Assembly (NCBI RefSeq): GCF_021018895.1
Contig: NC_079375.1
Span: 21,706,975-21,770,974, forward strand
Source: Seriola aureovittata
Taxonomy: Eukaryota; Chordata; Actinopteri; Carangiformes; Carangidae
DNA length: 64,000 nt
Reading direction: 5' to 3'
The notes under the pieces were generated by a model, which saw only the letters and a program-made list of their open reading frames with translations, was not told where the DNA came from and searched no databases. Position numbers and translations under genes: made by a program. Shown in pieces: positions 30,265-43,796 of the stretch (position 1 is its first letter; the number at the start of each line of letters is the position of its first letter).

Positions 30265-32442
30265 TCCCCTCTTCCCTTTCTTCTGCATTGTGGTCCCATT
30301 TGCTCTAGTGATCGCCGGGTATTCGGGGTCTGAAGCTGGTCGCCTGATCCCTGCCTCTTGTTGGGGCTTAACTCATTGAGATGGAAATAGGCGATTTGGT
30401 CTCTTTTGTCCAGCAGATAAGCGGCGGAGGGAGAAAGTGGGGAGAGAGAGCGGGAGGGTGAGAAAGGAGAGATGTGTATGTGTGCGTATGTGTGAGGGGG
30501 GGGGGGGGGGTGTCTAAGATAATCGATCAGAGAACTGAACCCCTCCTTCACCCCCCCACCCCCCTCACAGCTAACCTTTGCTTAACTCGCGTGCCATCAC
30601 AAGCAGCACAGAGTCCTAATTGGTTCCCAGCACTAATTATCCAATTATCGCCTCTTCACCGGAGAAGCTCACTGCAGGGCTCGTCTGGGTAATGGCCTCA
30701 TCCTCTACACTATTGATGGAAATGATTAGGAGTGAATGCGCCCATCAGCTCCAGAGAGCAACACTTGAGAAAGTTGTGTCACGGCCTCTGTGTCGAGGTC
30801 TTAAAGAGAAGGTGGCTCTTCACCAACACATGCGCTCATTCTGCTGCTATTATTCCTCAACTCTTATTGATTGAATTGGATTGAATACATGATAAAGTGG
30901 TGAGCGCGTTAATTAGGCTCTTTTGTGTGTGGCTCTAACATGAAAAAATAAAAAATAAAAAAAGACAGTAGGATGAGGATCGAGTCTGGCACTTCTGTTG
31001 ATGTCGTAACATTTCACAGTGAAATATCTACTTTCACTATGAAACCCTTATTTCTTCGTCGGTGGTGTTCTCCTCAAGCGAGCTACAGTTTCCTTTTAGC
31101 ACGTCCCTTATAATCATTACCGCCACGGAAGGACGTGACACGTGCATCCCAAAGACTTGTCACAATCACACCTGTCCCCTGTAAACAATGACAGGTGGGA
31201 ACCAAAAGTGCTCCACACTAAAGGGGATTGTAAATAACCAACTTAAATGTTACACCCAGAAATTATATATATGAAATAATAAAGTACTGCAACTGATAAT
31301 GAAATTATATCATTTATATAATAACTCAAATAATATTGCACCACTTAATATAAATGTATATGGTAAGCTTATAATGAAAATAATCCAAATGTGTACAATA
31401 ATTAAGTAGGTTAATAATTGTTCTACAGAAAATGTTAGAAGACGTAATAAGTGAAAATGCGTCTTAATTAAAGATGATCAGAAGAAACTGCTCCGAATGT
31501 CACAGTAAACTCGCTTTCAGGAGAACAACACAATGTCGGATTAATTGGACAGACTACTTGGCATTCAGATTGTGCCAACAGGCGACCGGTAGTCTCGTCC
31601 ACAGCGCTGCAACAGGCAGTGAACTGCAGTGAGCAGCATCTGAATAGAGCAGCAGGCACGGACTGGCACCAGAATGCCGCCAGATTGATAACGTCCAGTT
31701 ACATTAAACATTTATTCTCCTGTCTCCATCTCTTTTTCTCTTAGTTAACTTCTGCTCCGACCCATCACCTTCCAGCCCATCTGTCGCTGATAGCTGCAAC
31801 ACTTTGAATAAATTCCTCCCGACAAACAAAACGGTTAACATCTCATGAATACAGCTTTTTACACCCCACACACAGATTGTGGGGAAACTTTAGGGCCAGT
31901 GGAGTAACTAGTGCAAAGAAATCTGTCCGGGGACACTCCCTCTTTGCTTCCACTTCATTACCGGCATTGTGCTCGGGAGCGCGCAATCTGTGCGGCCGCC
32001 TCCGCCAAGCGCGGCCAGCTTTCTAATGAGTTTCCAATGATGATTTAAAGGCTCGCGCGGACCCTTTCCCCCCCTCACCAAAAAAAAAAAACTCCTCCCA
32101 CCTCCCCTCTCATTCTTCCTTTCACTGCTTTTGAATCTCAACTGCTTTTGTCTGGAGCTGCTTCCATCACTGCTTTCTGGAGCAGGGGAGGTCAGCAGGA
32201 GCGCACATAAAGATTCACACATCAGGTCTGAATAAAGGAACGATATATAGGGGAGTTACATGGGACCAACTTTGGCCCCTCGCTTCAGTGTGGTAGTGGG
32301 AGAATGTGGGGGACAGAATTAGACGCTTGTGTCTGGTCTGAGGATGTTTTGTGAATACAAGTTTCTCCAAATGCCTCATTTCCTCATTTTAAAGACAAAC
32401 AGAAACTTAAAGCTAGCTGTGAGTTAATGAAGGGCTCCAGGG

Positions 32443-32443
<1 letters not shown>

Positions 32444-32526
<83 letters not shown>

Positions 32527-32527
32527 G
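32444..32527. repeat. (GT)n microsatellite
   Basis: About 38 uninterrupted GT units and a short interrupted tail. Confidence 0.93.
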
Positions 32528-33149
32528 CGGGCACCTGATGGTTGCACTCTGCCAGATTGTGTGTGCTTTGGATGAACAGATGGGGGTGGATGAGTTAAGA
32601 GAAGCATGGAGGGAGGGAATGGCAGACGTCTGGATATCACTCATGTGAAGTTATGTCTCCCCTTCTTCTCTCCCGTTGCATGGTCCTCCATGTGCATTCA
32701 AAAGTAGGCATCAGCATGCAGATGAGCTGCGTCTGATGTGCGGAGTTGATGTAGCCAAAAGCAGGTTGGTAGCCACATAAGTGTCTCTGATAATCCATCA
32801 ATCAATGGGACTTTGTCTGAGGCTTATAGGGATCTATAGCGAGGACTTTTACTGGCCAAATGGTTCACTTAACATCCTTGAGATGAGAAGTTAGTAAATG
32901 TGTAGACACAGCAGTAAGAGATGCATAGCGCAGCATTACTTCACAAAAAGAGACGGATACACAGCTAAACTGTGAGCATTAGGGCAGTGTTTGTGTAAGA
33001 GCATTAAAGTCACACTGTAACTTCTGAACAGCTGCTCCACAAACAGATCTGCTCTATCACACACAGTTATTTGGAGCTGACAAGTGTGAGACAGTCACTG
33101 GAAAATCAACACTGGATAAGTTGTGTTCGCAGTTTTTTTTTTTTTTACA

Positions 33150-33640
33150 GCTGCGTGGCTCTATATGCCAATGTCAGTCTGTCGGTCCACCACTTCGGTC
33201 CCGACTGAAATAAATCAGACAACTTTGATATTTAGAGGATGAATCTTAGTGCATTTGTTTGTTCCCAGATTTTCCTCCAGCACCAACAGTAGGTCAAACT
33301 CATCACTCACCCAGTGCAACATCTACTAACAAAGTTTTGTATATTCATGGTCTAAAGAGGATTTGTCCCCCTGACCTTGGTGACTTTCCTCCAGCGCCAT
33401 CATTAGTACAGGATGGATTGCTATAAAATGTGGTACAGACATTCATGTCCCTGCAAAAGCAATGACATTCTCATCAGCCTCAGCTGCACTTTGTGTTTAT
33501 GCTAATTAGCAAACATTTGCATGGTAACATACTAAACGTGGTTAGCATTGGCACTGTGAGCATGTTAGCATGCTGACATTAGCATTCAACTCAAAGCATT
33601 TTCTGTACAGTCTCACAGAGCTGCTATCACGGCTGTAGAC
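33150..33640 (-). repeat. dispersed repeat, 'gctaacatgct' family, reverse orientation
   Basis: Contains gagcatgttagcatgctgac, attagcattcaactcaaagc and tcacagagctgct...ggctgtagactcctg, the reverse complement of the copy at 59145-59560 (agtctacagccatgctagcagctctg ... gctaacatgct). This is the fullest reverse-orientation copy in the window. Confidence 0.65.
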
Positions 33641-35086
33641 TCCTGTGGGGTGATTACAGCTGTTCTTTAGTATCAAGTATTATTAGTAGTATTAGTATAA
33701 AGTGTGTGTTGGAACATGGAGGTTTAATCTTGACGATTGGAAACACGAATTGTAACGAAACAATCAAAGTTTAAAGGAGCTATTCGTAAGTTTTGCTACA
33801 CAGTCAACGTTAGCATGAGCAGCTGTTTACTTACCAAGTCTAGAAGAAACGTTGTGAGTTCAACATCATTTTCTTTTACCCACCAACAGCTGTCTCCAGA
33901 GGTGGAAAGCTACTGCAATGTTAACTCTTGTCTCTGTTCTGTCTTTTCCTCTTTGTCACTTTCTGATAGCGACTCACTGTAGCCTCCAATCTGTCCTGAA
34001 GACGTAGCGCTGCTCACAGGGCCTATTATAAGCTCTTGTACTAAGACAAACATGGCTGAAGCTCCTGTCAAATGACAATCACCATCACCTGCTACCAGCA
34101 AAAAAACACATTCAGCAGCTGAGAAAACTCACAAATAGCCCAATTAAAGGTCCCCTTACTAGATTTCACAGCTTTCAACCAGATCTCTCAGTCTCTTAAT
34201 CATGATTTAAGCGTGGAGCGTTGGTCGCATGATAAAGTATTTGTGTTTTATGTCATCTGAGCTCACTCTGTATTAAATTGCTTTACTGCTCATGTGTTAG
34301 TTCCCAGACAGACTGTGACCTGCCACGTGTCAAAACACAAGGCGCTGCTCTGATCCGGTCTCTTCTTTACACTGATCACAGACATGAAATGTTCAAATTA
34401 TCAATTCCTCCTTAGAAGATCAAAAGATTTCATCTGCAGTCAAACAAACAGTGTGGGCTTATATCATTTGATTTTAATGATACATTTCATTATCACAGAT
34501 AAACTTTGCGACAGACTTCTTTGCTTCCAAATGATTCCCATCATGAATAAAAACATTTTGAGGCTTATTAGCTCTTTAACTTTAAGCAATAACCCACTAA
34601 CCTACTTTATAGACTCTATGAGTCACACAAGACAATCACAGAGTGCATTAGCAGCCAAGGTGGAAACGCTTCTTAAACTTGCCTATTTGAGAGGCAACAG
34701 AACTCCCACTCTCACTTACTTTGTAATTCCTCTCTCTTATCTGCTCTCCCACTCCTCTTCCATCTTACCTTTCCCTATACCTCGTTTTAGTTGTCTACTT
34801 TTTCTTGCTGTTTCAAGTCCCTGCAGCGCTATTTAGAGCATGGCACAGAGCTACATTAACGTGACTAAAGAGGATTGTACAGGTAACACAAGTCCAGCTG
34901 GCTGTAAACTCGGCAATGCGGTTCCTCTCTCACAGAGCATTAAAGCTCCCCCTGTTTATGGAGTCACCCTCCATAGACAATACTATATAATTCTCTTTGA
35001 ACGTTACTGCACATGCCTCATATAACACAAAGCAAAATATGAGGGGACACCACGCACACCCATACATGGAGCACACAGGCTCCTCT

Positions 35087-35088
<2 letters not shown>

Positions 35089-35139
<51 letters not shown>
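35089..35139. repeat. (AC)n microsatellite
   Basis: About 25 uninterrupted AC units. Confidence 0.92.
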
Positions 35140-35141
<2 letters not shown>

Positions 35142-36309
35142 GACAGGCTGTCGTGCATGTGCACAGTTCATTATGTGATCAGTGTGTCCTCTCTGCATGT
35201 GGCAGCAAGACTTTGAAGGGAAGGCATTGTTTTCCCTTGAGAGTAAACAACCACCGAAGACAACTAACTATATTCAACAAATAGTCTATATGCACCAAAA
35301 CGCCCCGCACCAAAAAAAAAAAAACTATATCTCCGCACTCACTATAGAGCTAATCAATATTTCAGCAGCCCAGCCTTGATTGTTCATGCAGGCCATGAGA
35401 GGGCTAATGAGGCGAAGCTGCAAAGACAATGTGCTCACCAAAGTAGGCTATCTACTAAAGGACAAAATTATCTTTCAGATCTCCTGGATCAGTCACGCTC
35501 TGCCCAGGATGAGATGCTACAGAAGTGAACCGCTCGAGACCTTCCGCTGCATGACAGCTTATGAGTAGGCATTTCTGTCTGCGCTTCCCTCTGATCTGGT
35601 GTGTCAAAGTCCTCACGCATCATATGCTGTTTGTTGTCAGCGCACTTTGAATTGTACTTAATGTGGGAAACGTGACGTGCAAATAGATGACGCTTGATGG
35701 ACTGACCGTGAATTGAGATCTTGGAGTTATGAGGTTTTTTTCAGAAGCCGGAGGGTTTGAGTTCGTGGCTGGATTACTGAGCGTTTCCTACCAGGCACAG
35801 GCCCAGGTGTCAGAGGAGCCTCTGTGTGAAGCTACTGTTAACATTTCTTAGTGGAAAGTCTTTCAAACAGCTGCAAGGGGATATAAAATTACCACAAAGA
35901 CACAAAAACCGAACCACAAAGAGACACAAAACAGCTACAAAGAGATGCAACTAGTAATCTTGTGTCTTTCAGTCTGTCAGAGAAGCACCCAGGGGCCCTT
36001 TGCCTCATAATCCATCCATGGTTTGAATATTTAAAAATTTGTATGTAACACTTTTGATAAGGGACCGTACAAAAATGATTAGGTTGTCAGAAAATGGTGG
36101 AGATGTCATTTTTTCTTTGTTTTTTTAAAATGAAGATAATCTGACTTGTTTTAGGAGAGCAGGGGAGGATCTTCTTTTTATTTAGTTTCAGCCTCGCCTC
36201 GACATGTTTCATAAAGGAGCACTTTACCACATGCAGAGGACCAACAAATCCAATTTAAAAGACAAAATACGCTGTTTGTCCACGGCCTGTAGAGTAACAG
36301 AGAGATGAC

Positions 36310-36420
36310 AACACTGTGGTTATGGTCTGGTTAGGTTTAGGCACGACCATAACTTGATTAGGTTGAGGAGAAGGGGCGTGGTTTGGGTTAAAACTTCGTT
36401 ATGGTTAGGGAACAGTCCTG
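36310..36420 (+). repeat. 'ggttaggtttaggcac' dispersed repeat fragment
   Basis: ggttaggtttaggcacgacc, followed by ggtttgggttaaaa and atggttagggaa, resembles a G/T-rich interspersed family I recall from many fish genomes. Single copy in this window. Confidence 0.45.
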
Positions 36421-37796
36421 TGTCTGTATCAGGTGCACCGGTGGCTCACATTACATGTTTAATGAAAACACAATGTTTAAAGTGGAGTACACTGGTAAAT
36501 AAATTGAACTAATTTCACACTGTTATTTTATTTTGACACGTGCGGGTGTTGCAGTTCTGTCTAAGTCAAGAGGAGGGATCAAAGGAAACACTTACAAGGT
36601 TTGCAGGCCCTAAAATATGATGTCAGATTTTTGATCCCAGAGCTGCACTCCACCCTGGGAAAACCTTTTGACTCCACACTTGTGTTATGAAATGCTGTAA
36701 TAGAAATCGTTATGGTTGCAGGACGAAGTGATGAATTTATGAGAGGCCGTTAGCGTGATACATTTTGGTTCTCCATTGCCATCAAAGAGAAAAACAAGCT
36801 ATGTAAACAGAGATCCTTGCAGGCGCACAAACACACACAGCAGGCAACACCTAATTATCTTCGCTCACAATAAATGAGAAATAGTCAAATGAGTGTAGGG
36901 TCTAGGAGGCATCTTCATAGATTGGAATATAAAAAGCAGAGGAAAACATCTTCACTCACAATTCCTCACAGACCCTCGACACAAAGCCAAATGTAGGCTA
37001 TTTCATAAAACTACCACCCCATGTCATCAAAGCTCTCCCTGCGGAGGCGTTATTCTTGATCGCTCCTCCTGTCTAAGCGCCCTATTTCTCCACATAGTCA
37101 TCTTTGTTTGCAACACTTGTCTCGCGTCATCGAGAGGAAAAAGCCCGCGCTCGATTCATCTTAACAGTTTGTGTGTCACTGGGAAAAAAAAATGGGTGAA
37201 ACTTTAAAAAATTCAGGCTTTGTTGCCAGAGAACAGAAGGCTGACAAAGTTTTATAGAGGCAGCCATGAAGTTCTGCCTCATTAGATAGAATAGCTGTTC
37301 TATATTCAGGGTCTCTGTGGGGCTAACAAATGCAATGAGTGGGCCAAACCCGGTTTGTTCCGCCAGAGCAAGGGCCTTTTTGTCTGTGTTTGGTGGGTGG
37401 GGCTGGCTGGGGTACAGGGGCCAAGCGGGGCCCTGCAAAACCTGGATTTCACTGCAGCTGACTATATGGGGAGGAGTCTGAATGTAATGGACTACATAAG
37501 AAACCCTGTAGGATTTCAAGTTTCACAGCTTGTGCTTAAATGATCTAATCCAATTAATTATATTGCTGCAGACCCAGATTGATACTGTGAAGTGAAAAGT
37601 ACCACAGGTGCACGTGTCACATTATTTTCCCACGGTGATATATTATAGTTGTTTTTTCTCCAATTTGGGTCTTATTTTTGTAGCTTTGGTTGCTGTTTCT
37701 CTTGCCTATGATTACATTATACTCACCAAGTTATTTGCTGAGATCTGGGAATCAGGGCTGTCACTTTCTATTTGAACATTGTTATCAAACAGGGAT

Positions 37797-38640
37797 TCTA
37801 CACACAGAGCATTCAGAAAGTATTCACACGGCTTCACTTTTTGTTACTTTGCAGCCTCATGCTAAAATCTATTTAAGTTCATTTCCCTCGTCATTCCACA
37901 CTAAATACGCCACAATGACAAAGTGAAAACTGAACTTTATTTGCAAATGTATTAAGAAGGAAAAACTGAAACATCACATTGACATAAAGTGTTCAGGTCC
38001 TTCGCTAACGACACTTTAATTTAGCTCAGGTTCACATTTCTCTTGATCATCTTTGAGATGTTTCCACACCTTGATTGGAGTCCACCTGTGTAAATTCAGC
38101 TGATTGGACATGACGTGTAAGGGCACACACCTGCCGTCACAGCTGACGATGCAGATCAGAGCAAACACCAAGCCATGAGGAGGAAGGAGCTGCCTGCAGA
38201 GCTCAGACAGGATTGTGTGGAGGGACAGATCTGGGGAGATTCTCTATGATTCTTAAATGGAAGATGTTTGGAACAAGCGGGACTCTTCGTGGAGCTGGCC
38301 GCCTATAGCCAAACTGAGGAAGGGGAAGACGGGCCTTGCGAAGAGAGGTAACCAAGAACCAGATGGTCGAACTGAGCTCCAGAGATCCTGTGTGGAGATG
38401 GGAGAAACTTCCAGGACAACCAATCACTGAAGCACTCCGCTAATCAGGAAGCTTCTCCTCGGTGAAAGACAAGTGAAAGCTGCTTGGCGTTTGAAAAGAA
38501 GCACCTAAAGGACTCAGACTGTGAGAAACAAGATCCTCAGATCTGATGAAACCAAGTTTGACCTGCTCAGCCTCATTTCTAAGCGTCCTGTCTGGAGGAA
38601 ACCAGAAGCGGTTGTCCTTCTGCACTGTGCAGTATAGATG
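37797..38640 (+). mobile_element. Tc1/mariner-like transposon fossil, 3' truncated
   Basis: Opens with agcattcagaaagtattcac and cactttttgttactttgcag, a Tc1-family terminal region. The old transposase N-terminal (helix-turn-helix) region follows from about 38159, recognisable by gaggaaggagctgcctgcag and ttcttaaatggaagatgttt. It is broken by stops and frameshifts and stops at about 38640 (gtctggaggaaacc), so the DDE catalytic part is missing. This is a dead relic. Confidence 0.75.
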
Positions 38641-38649
38641 TGTTTGAAT

Positions 38650-41020
38650 TACTGCAAACAAATTATGTGTCAGTTCATATTATTCAAACTTGACTTGTTG
38701 AAAAAGTGACAGCTCAACTGAGAACATGGCAAAAGTGCTAAATATAACTCTACAGGGCAAACACAAGTGGTCAGATACATACAGAGACAGAGACATACAG
38801 GATGTAAACAAGTGATGTGCAGTGATATTGCAAGTTTGATGCCAGTCTGAAATTAATAATCTAATAATAATAATAATTTTAAAGCACAGGAACCCTTGTT
38901 TGATTCTAAGAGATCTCTGTGCATCTTCTTTAGATAAAACAGCTTGAATTACTTGAATTTGAATCACTGACATCAGTTTACCCCTTCGACCACAGCATCC
39001 ACAGAGCTGTGACAATATTATTTCTGTTGGCTTTACAAAGATAGTGCAGATTGGAGCCATTTACATGCAATGTTTATTTTTTGCATGGATTTATATTTTT
39101 AAAAGCGGCTCTAAATCCAGAAGGCAGTGGCACTGAATATTTTAAAAAAAATCCACTGACTGAGTTTAAGGACACATCTCAGAGTTGTCCTCCTAAAAAA
39201 GATTAGAGGATTAGGAAACCATCGAAGTTGCTGTTGCATGTCTGTGTCCTAGATTCAGCTTGATATCCTTTGATTGCACAAAGAGAGTCACTCAGGCTGT
39301 GCTGCTCTGGGCCAAGATAATGGGGAGAAATTTTTTGCGGTGTCGTTATTTTCATCTGACTTCGCAGCAATCATCTATTATAGGCGGTATTTCATTGATA
39401 AATTAATAGGCTTCGTCTGTATTCACGTTGGCTCGCTCATTAGGAGCTAATAATGCAAATGTTATACAGGCTATTAGAGGTGTTTAGCAGGCTTGTGTCT
39501 GAAGACGTGGGTATTTGTTGGGCAGATGGACGCAGCTCCGGGGGCTGCCCTCACCCCTGACCCCCCACAGATGTCCCAAACCCAGCCACAGCTCCGTCAC
39601 GAAGCAGCGGAAAATCAGTAATACACCGGAACCGACTTGTCAATGAGCAGGACAATTAGGCGCGTTTGAGCGCCAGCCCTGGCTGCGCAGCGGCGCTCGC
39701 TGCTGCGTGAAACACGCACTGATTACAGCGAGATGAAAGAGGGAGAGAGGCCGTGCGGTGCCTTTCTGTGAAGGCCTGTTTGACCGATGGCTCTCGACTG
39801 AATAGGGCTCTGGTGGTATTACATAAATTAAGAGGTTAAGTGAGCCATCAGGAACAAATGTTTGCATTTATTAACTGAGCATAATGGCTCCCAGCAGTGA
39901 ACCTGCAGCCCGGCTTCTCTCTTTGGGCTGAGGTCTTAATCCTATATGAAATTACCTCCACTTCTGTATATTAGTTTAGGCTGTAGACCAGTCTATAGAT
40001 ACATCAATCAAGTCTAAAGAATCTAAGACTTGACTCTTATTATCTTACAGTATAAGCGGAAAAGCTGCAGCTCTTACACCAGAAGACAGAAAATGCACTA
40101 AAGCTGGCAGTTAAAGACACATGAGGGAGTGTTGCAGCCTATTTGCATTATTAAGGCGCGCACATCGCTCCAAATGGACAACTAGGAATCACTTATATGT
40201 ATATGCATAAATGTATAAAAACCCAATAAGCTGCGACTTCATTAAGACATCAGAGACCGAAATCTTCGTTATACAGAACAAACATTCCCACTCACATGTG
40301 AGGAGGGGTCCCGCAGGAATGCATGAGGCAGGTGTAAATTTAAACTGTTAATGAGGCGCATCAAAAGCTTCAAAGACGCGTCGTGCTGAGCCTTTTTCTA
40401 CCATTAGTCCGCCCGAGACAAAAGCCATCAGAGAGTTTTCCTGGCTAAACGGTGCAGAATGGGTCCGAGCAGCGGGAGTTTTATTGTGGCCGCAGACTCC
40501 CGCGGACTGCACCGGGCAAACCAGCCAAGTCTTATGAGTTTGACTCTAACGAGACAGATGAAACGTCCACTATTGGCCGGAGTGCAGAGTAAGGTCTGTT
40601 TCTACTGGGCAAACATGGCTGATCCAGAGTAGGAGTGATAGAAATGAACAGTTTCTTATGAGATAGGGTTTGAATAACAGGGAAATAGTTAATGAGGAAA
40701 AGTAGTATCAGAAGTATTCAGAGAAGAAAAATGTCCTGGACCTACACAATAATAGAAAAATGGCTGCTTAACTACAGTCTTCAATAATGCATAAGAGTAT
40801 CAACTGAAGAAATGGTAACTATATCTGCAGTATTTCCATCTGAATAGAGTGAAACATAAGAAGAAGATTCCAGTGTGAGTGCAACTTAAAACTGTACTGA
40901 GGCCTGTTGATAAAGGTTATTATATAACCAGAGGACTACTGCTGATGCATTAATGTGTAAGGTGGTGATACGCTCACTGCCTTGTCCAGAGTGAGATGAG
41001 AAGATTTGTATCATCTCATG
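38650..41020. other. intergenic stretch with complex non-repetitive blocks
   Basis: No gene. Stretches at about 39290-39500 and 40130-40400 look unlike simple repeats; the first contains an exact octamer atgcaaat at 39453-39460 beside TAAT cores. They are candidates for conserved regulatory sequence, but nothing here proves it. Confidence 0.35.
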
Positions 41021-41021
41021 T

Positions 41022-41462
41022 TTGGAGGTAAATATGGAGCCACAGCAGCTGGTTAGCTGAGCTCAGCATGGAGACAGGAAACAGCCTGGCTCTGTCCAAA
41101 GGTAACAAAACCCACCTATCAGCAACTTTGAGCTCGCTAATTAACTCACTGTGTTTAATCCGTACAAAAGCAAGAGTGCAAAAAAACACAAACAATATGT
41201 TGTTTTATAGAGGGTGATGTGCCAGACTATTTCTTGGCCTTGGAACCAGTAACTCCCAGAAGTTACTGGTTCCAGCCAAGAAATGAATCCAGTGTGTAAC
41301 CACTTATACAATCAGGGTAAGAAGGCAAAATGATTATTTGCACTTTTAAATGAACTGGATCTAAAATGTTGATCACTGAACGTTACAGCCAGGCTAGCTG
41401 TTCCCCTGCCTCCAGTGTTCATGCTAAGCTAAGCTAAGCTAACCGGCCGCTCACAGGTTAGT
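41022..41462. repeat. inverted repeat with central palindrome
   Basis: The left arm (41022-41110: agctggttagct ... acaggaaacagcctggctct) is the reverse complement of the right arm type (41385-41462: ccaggctagctgttcccctg ... gctaagctaagctaacc). Between them is a hairpin at 41229-41284: a 14-bp perfect stem (tggaaccagtaact and its complement) around a 6-nt loop, extended after a 2-nt bulge by 10 more pairs. The arm sequence recurs at 56455-56535. Confidence 0.7.
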
Positions 41463-42721
41463 TACCCTCCACCATGTAAAATCCATCTCAAACAGGAACA
41501 TTTCACCTTGATCCCTGATTCACTTTGGCCTTCAGCACCAATCAATATTAAATGTGACCAGCTCGGTGTCAGAAAGTACAGAAACTGTTTATAATAATAG
41601 ACCAGTACACCACCTGAAGCCACTCCTTTGATGAAGTGCAGGGGAAACTAACTTGCTGGAATAATGGAATATCTTTTCATCTGAATGAAATTTACATCAT
41701 CTATCACTTGTGAAGCAGAAAATACATTGTTATCTGCTTAAAAAATCCCTTTCATATTGCCGGAGTGACCTTTTCCACTTTATTTTCCTGCATCAGTGTG
41801 AAATCACAGATGCATGGGAGTGGAAAACTTTTCTATCTTGTTTCTGGCAATGGAAACCAGTCGTGAATGTTCTCTAATACACGGCAAATTGTCCTAAGGC
41901 GAAGGAATAACATATTTGAATGATGAAATCCAGCACGATTCCCTTTGGCAGGCAAATTCCCTTAAATCCTTGCATCTCAGCAGGCACGCAGGGCTGGGTT
42001 TTGGAAAATTAGGTGTATGCGCGTGCGTGTCTGTGTGCATATCTCCCCGAGGGCTTGCATGTGTATTTGCTAGCTTGCTGTAGGTGGTTACATGTGTGCG
42101 TGTCGTTTAAATAAAAGACAGCTTATGCAAATGGACTCGTGTGACCAACTCGAGGGACGGCGACGACGGCGCCTCACGCAGGGTTTCACTGTGCAGCTGT
42201 ACCAGTGTTTTACCCGAGACTAACGAGACACAATGCGCCATCCGTGCTCAGCAACAGCGATCATAGCCATTAGACAAGTCAATGGGCCTTATGAGAGCCG
42301 ACACCGAGGGCCCCGGATGAGGTGCAGTGGGAAGAATTAGCAACAGTCAAGTCTGTGGCCCACTTCTGGCCTTTAGAGACGTGATAGGTGACAACCAGAG
42401 TGTGACACATTGGCATGGCAGTCTGCTGTTTGTGTGGATTGTGAGGGGGATAACAAACGAGGGGGGGCCGTCTCCGTCTCCGTCTCCTCTCCTGTCCTTT
42501 CCTTTCCTCTCCTCTCCCGGCTTGTCAGTCATTTTTCATCCGTAGGACTGTGAAGGTGGCGCGCCTCCAAAGCGTGGCCTACTTTCCCGCTCTCACACAG
42601 AATGGAAATGAGCTCAACTTATTTCTTTGCAAACGTCTGTCTGATTTTAATTAACATCACAGCCGTTGTGATACAACAGCACTCTGTATATATCTTACAG
42701 CAACGAGATCCCACATCCGCC

Positions 42722-42724
<3 letters not shown>

Positions 42725-42807
<83 letters not shown>

Positions 42808-42828
42808 ATGCATGTGTGTGTGTGTGTG
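42725..42828. repeat. (GT)n compound microsatellite
   Basis: A GT run with one TATG interruption, then cgcgcatgcatgcatg and another short GT run. Confidence 0.92.
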
Positions 42829-43129
42829 AGGGAGTGACAGAGACAGTGAGCTGAAATCCATAATTTAACTGAATGCCCACGAGCTGCACACAAGCAACAC
42901 TGATTTCAACACACTTCTCTCAGGTCTCACATGAACAAGTGTTGCTGTGGGTGTTCTCCAACACACACAGACTCACATGCACACACACACACACACACAC
43001 TCAACCTACTCCTGTATTTTTAATTGTTGTTCATGTTCTCTCCTCCCCCAAACATATAGCATCATAGAGTTCAGTGTTTTGCAGCGTGGCACTCTCCCTT
43101 TCTTTTTCTCCGTGTGTTTGTCATACAGA

Positions 43130-43141
43130 CACACACACATA

Positions 43142-43187
<46 letters not shown>
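43130..43187. repeat. (CA)n microsatellite
   Basis: CA with two CATA interruptions at the left end. Nearby tracts lie at 42979-43000, 43375-43404 (GT), 43750-43793 and 44289-44313. Confidence 0.9.
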
Positions 43188-43189
<2 letters not shown>

Positions 43190-43373
43190 GTGTATTTATA
43201 GCATATTCTGTCAGACAATGTAGTGCATTTGTGTGTATTCATTTGGAAATAATAACATTGACAACTGCTTGAGAGATGGAGGGGCTGAGAGAGAGAGAGG
43301 GACTCATTTTGAGCATGTACCCACTAACGAGCTGTATTGTGCTCCAGGCAATGTGTATGATAGCTTGAAGCTG

Positions 43374-43405
<32 letters not shown>

Positions 43406-43749
43406 ATGCCTACTTATTGGCAGCTGAGGGATCTTAACAGTCTCTCATTTTTTCTAATTTTTATGTGCTGCTCTCCTCATCCTTCTCCTCTGTCAGTTCC
43501 TCTTCTTTCCTCTCTCCTCTCCTCTCTCCTTCCCTCACCTTCTCCCTCCCCTCCTCTCCCTCCTTTCTCTCTGCTCTCCTTCCCTCCACCATTTTTCACA
43601 CTCACAAGTAGGTTTTGTTCTATTACGGCCCAAACTCTCTCTTCCATGCCATTGTTTAGAGTGTAATGCATTATCCATCTCCATTCCACTTTGCTCACTC
43701 CACTTCACTTCAAGTACTTGCAGCTTATGAGCAATACACACTCACATAT

Positions 43750-43796
<47 letters not shown>

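Larger units (their letters stand above)
27200..33130. other. pcdh8 5' flanking region, gene-poor
   Basis: No coding exon recognised. It contains CA tracts (28112-28189, 30028-30070), a 24-bp poly-C (30241-30264), a poly-G (about 30497-30510), the long GT tract at 32444-32520, and some complex non-repetitive stretches (for example 30590-30760, with taattatccaattatcg-like homeodomain-type cores) that may be regulatory. Confidence 0.5.
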
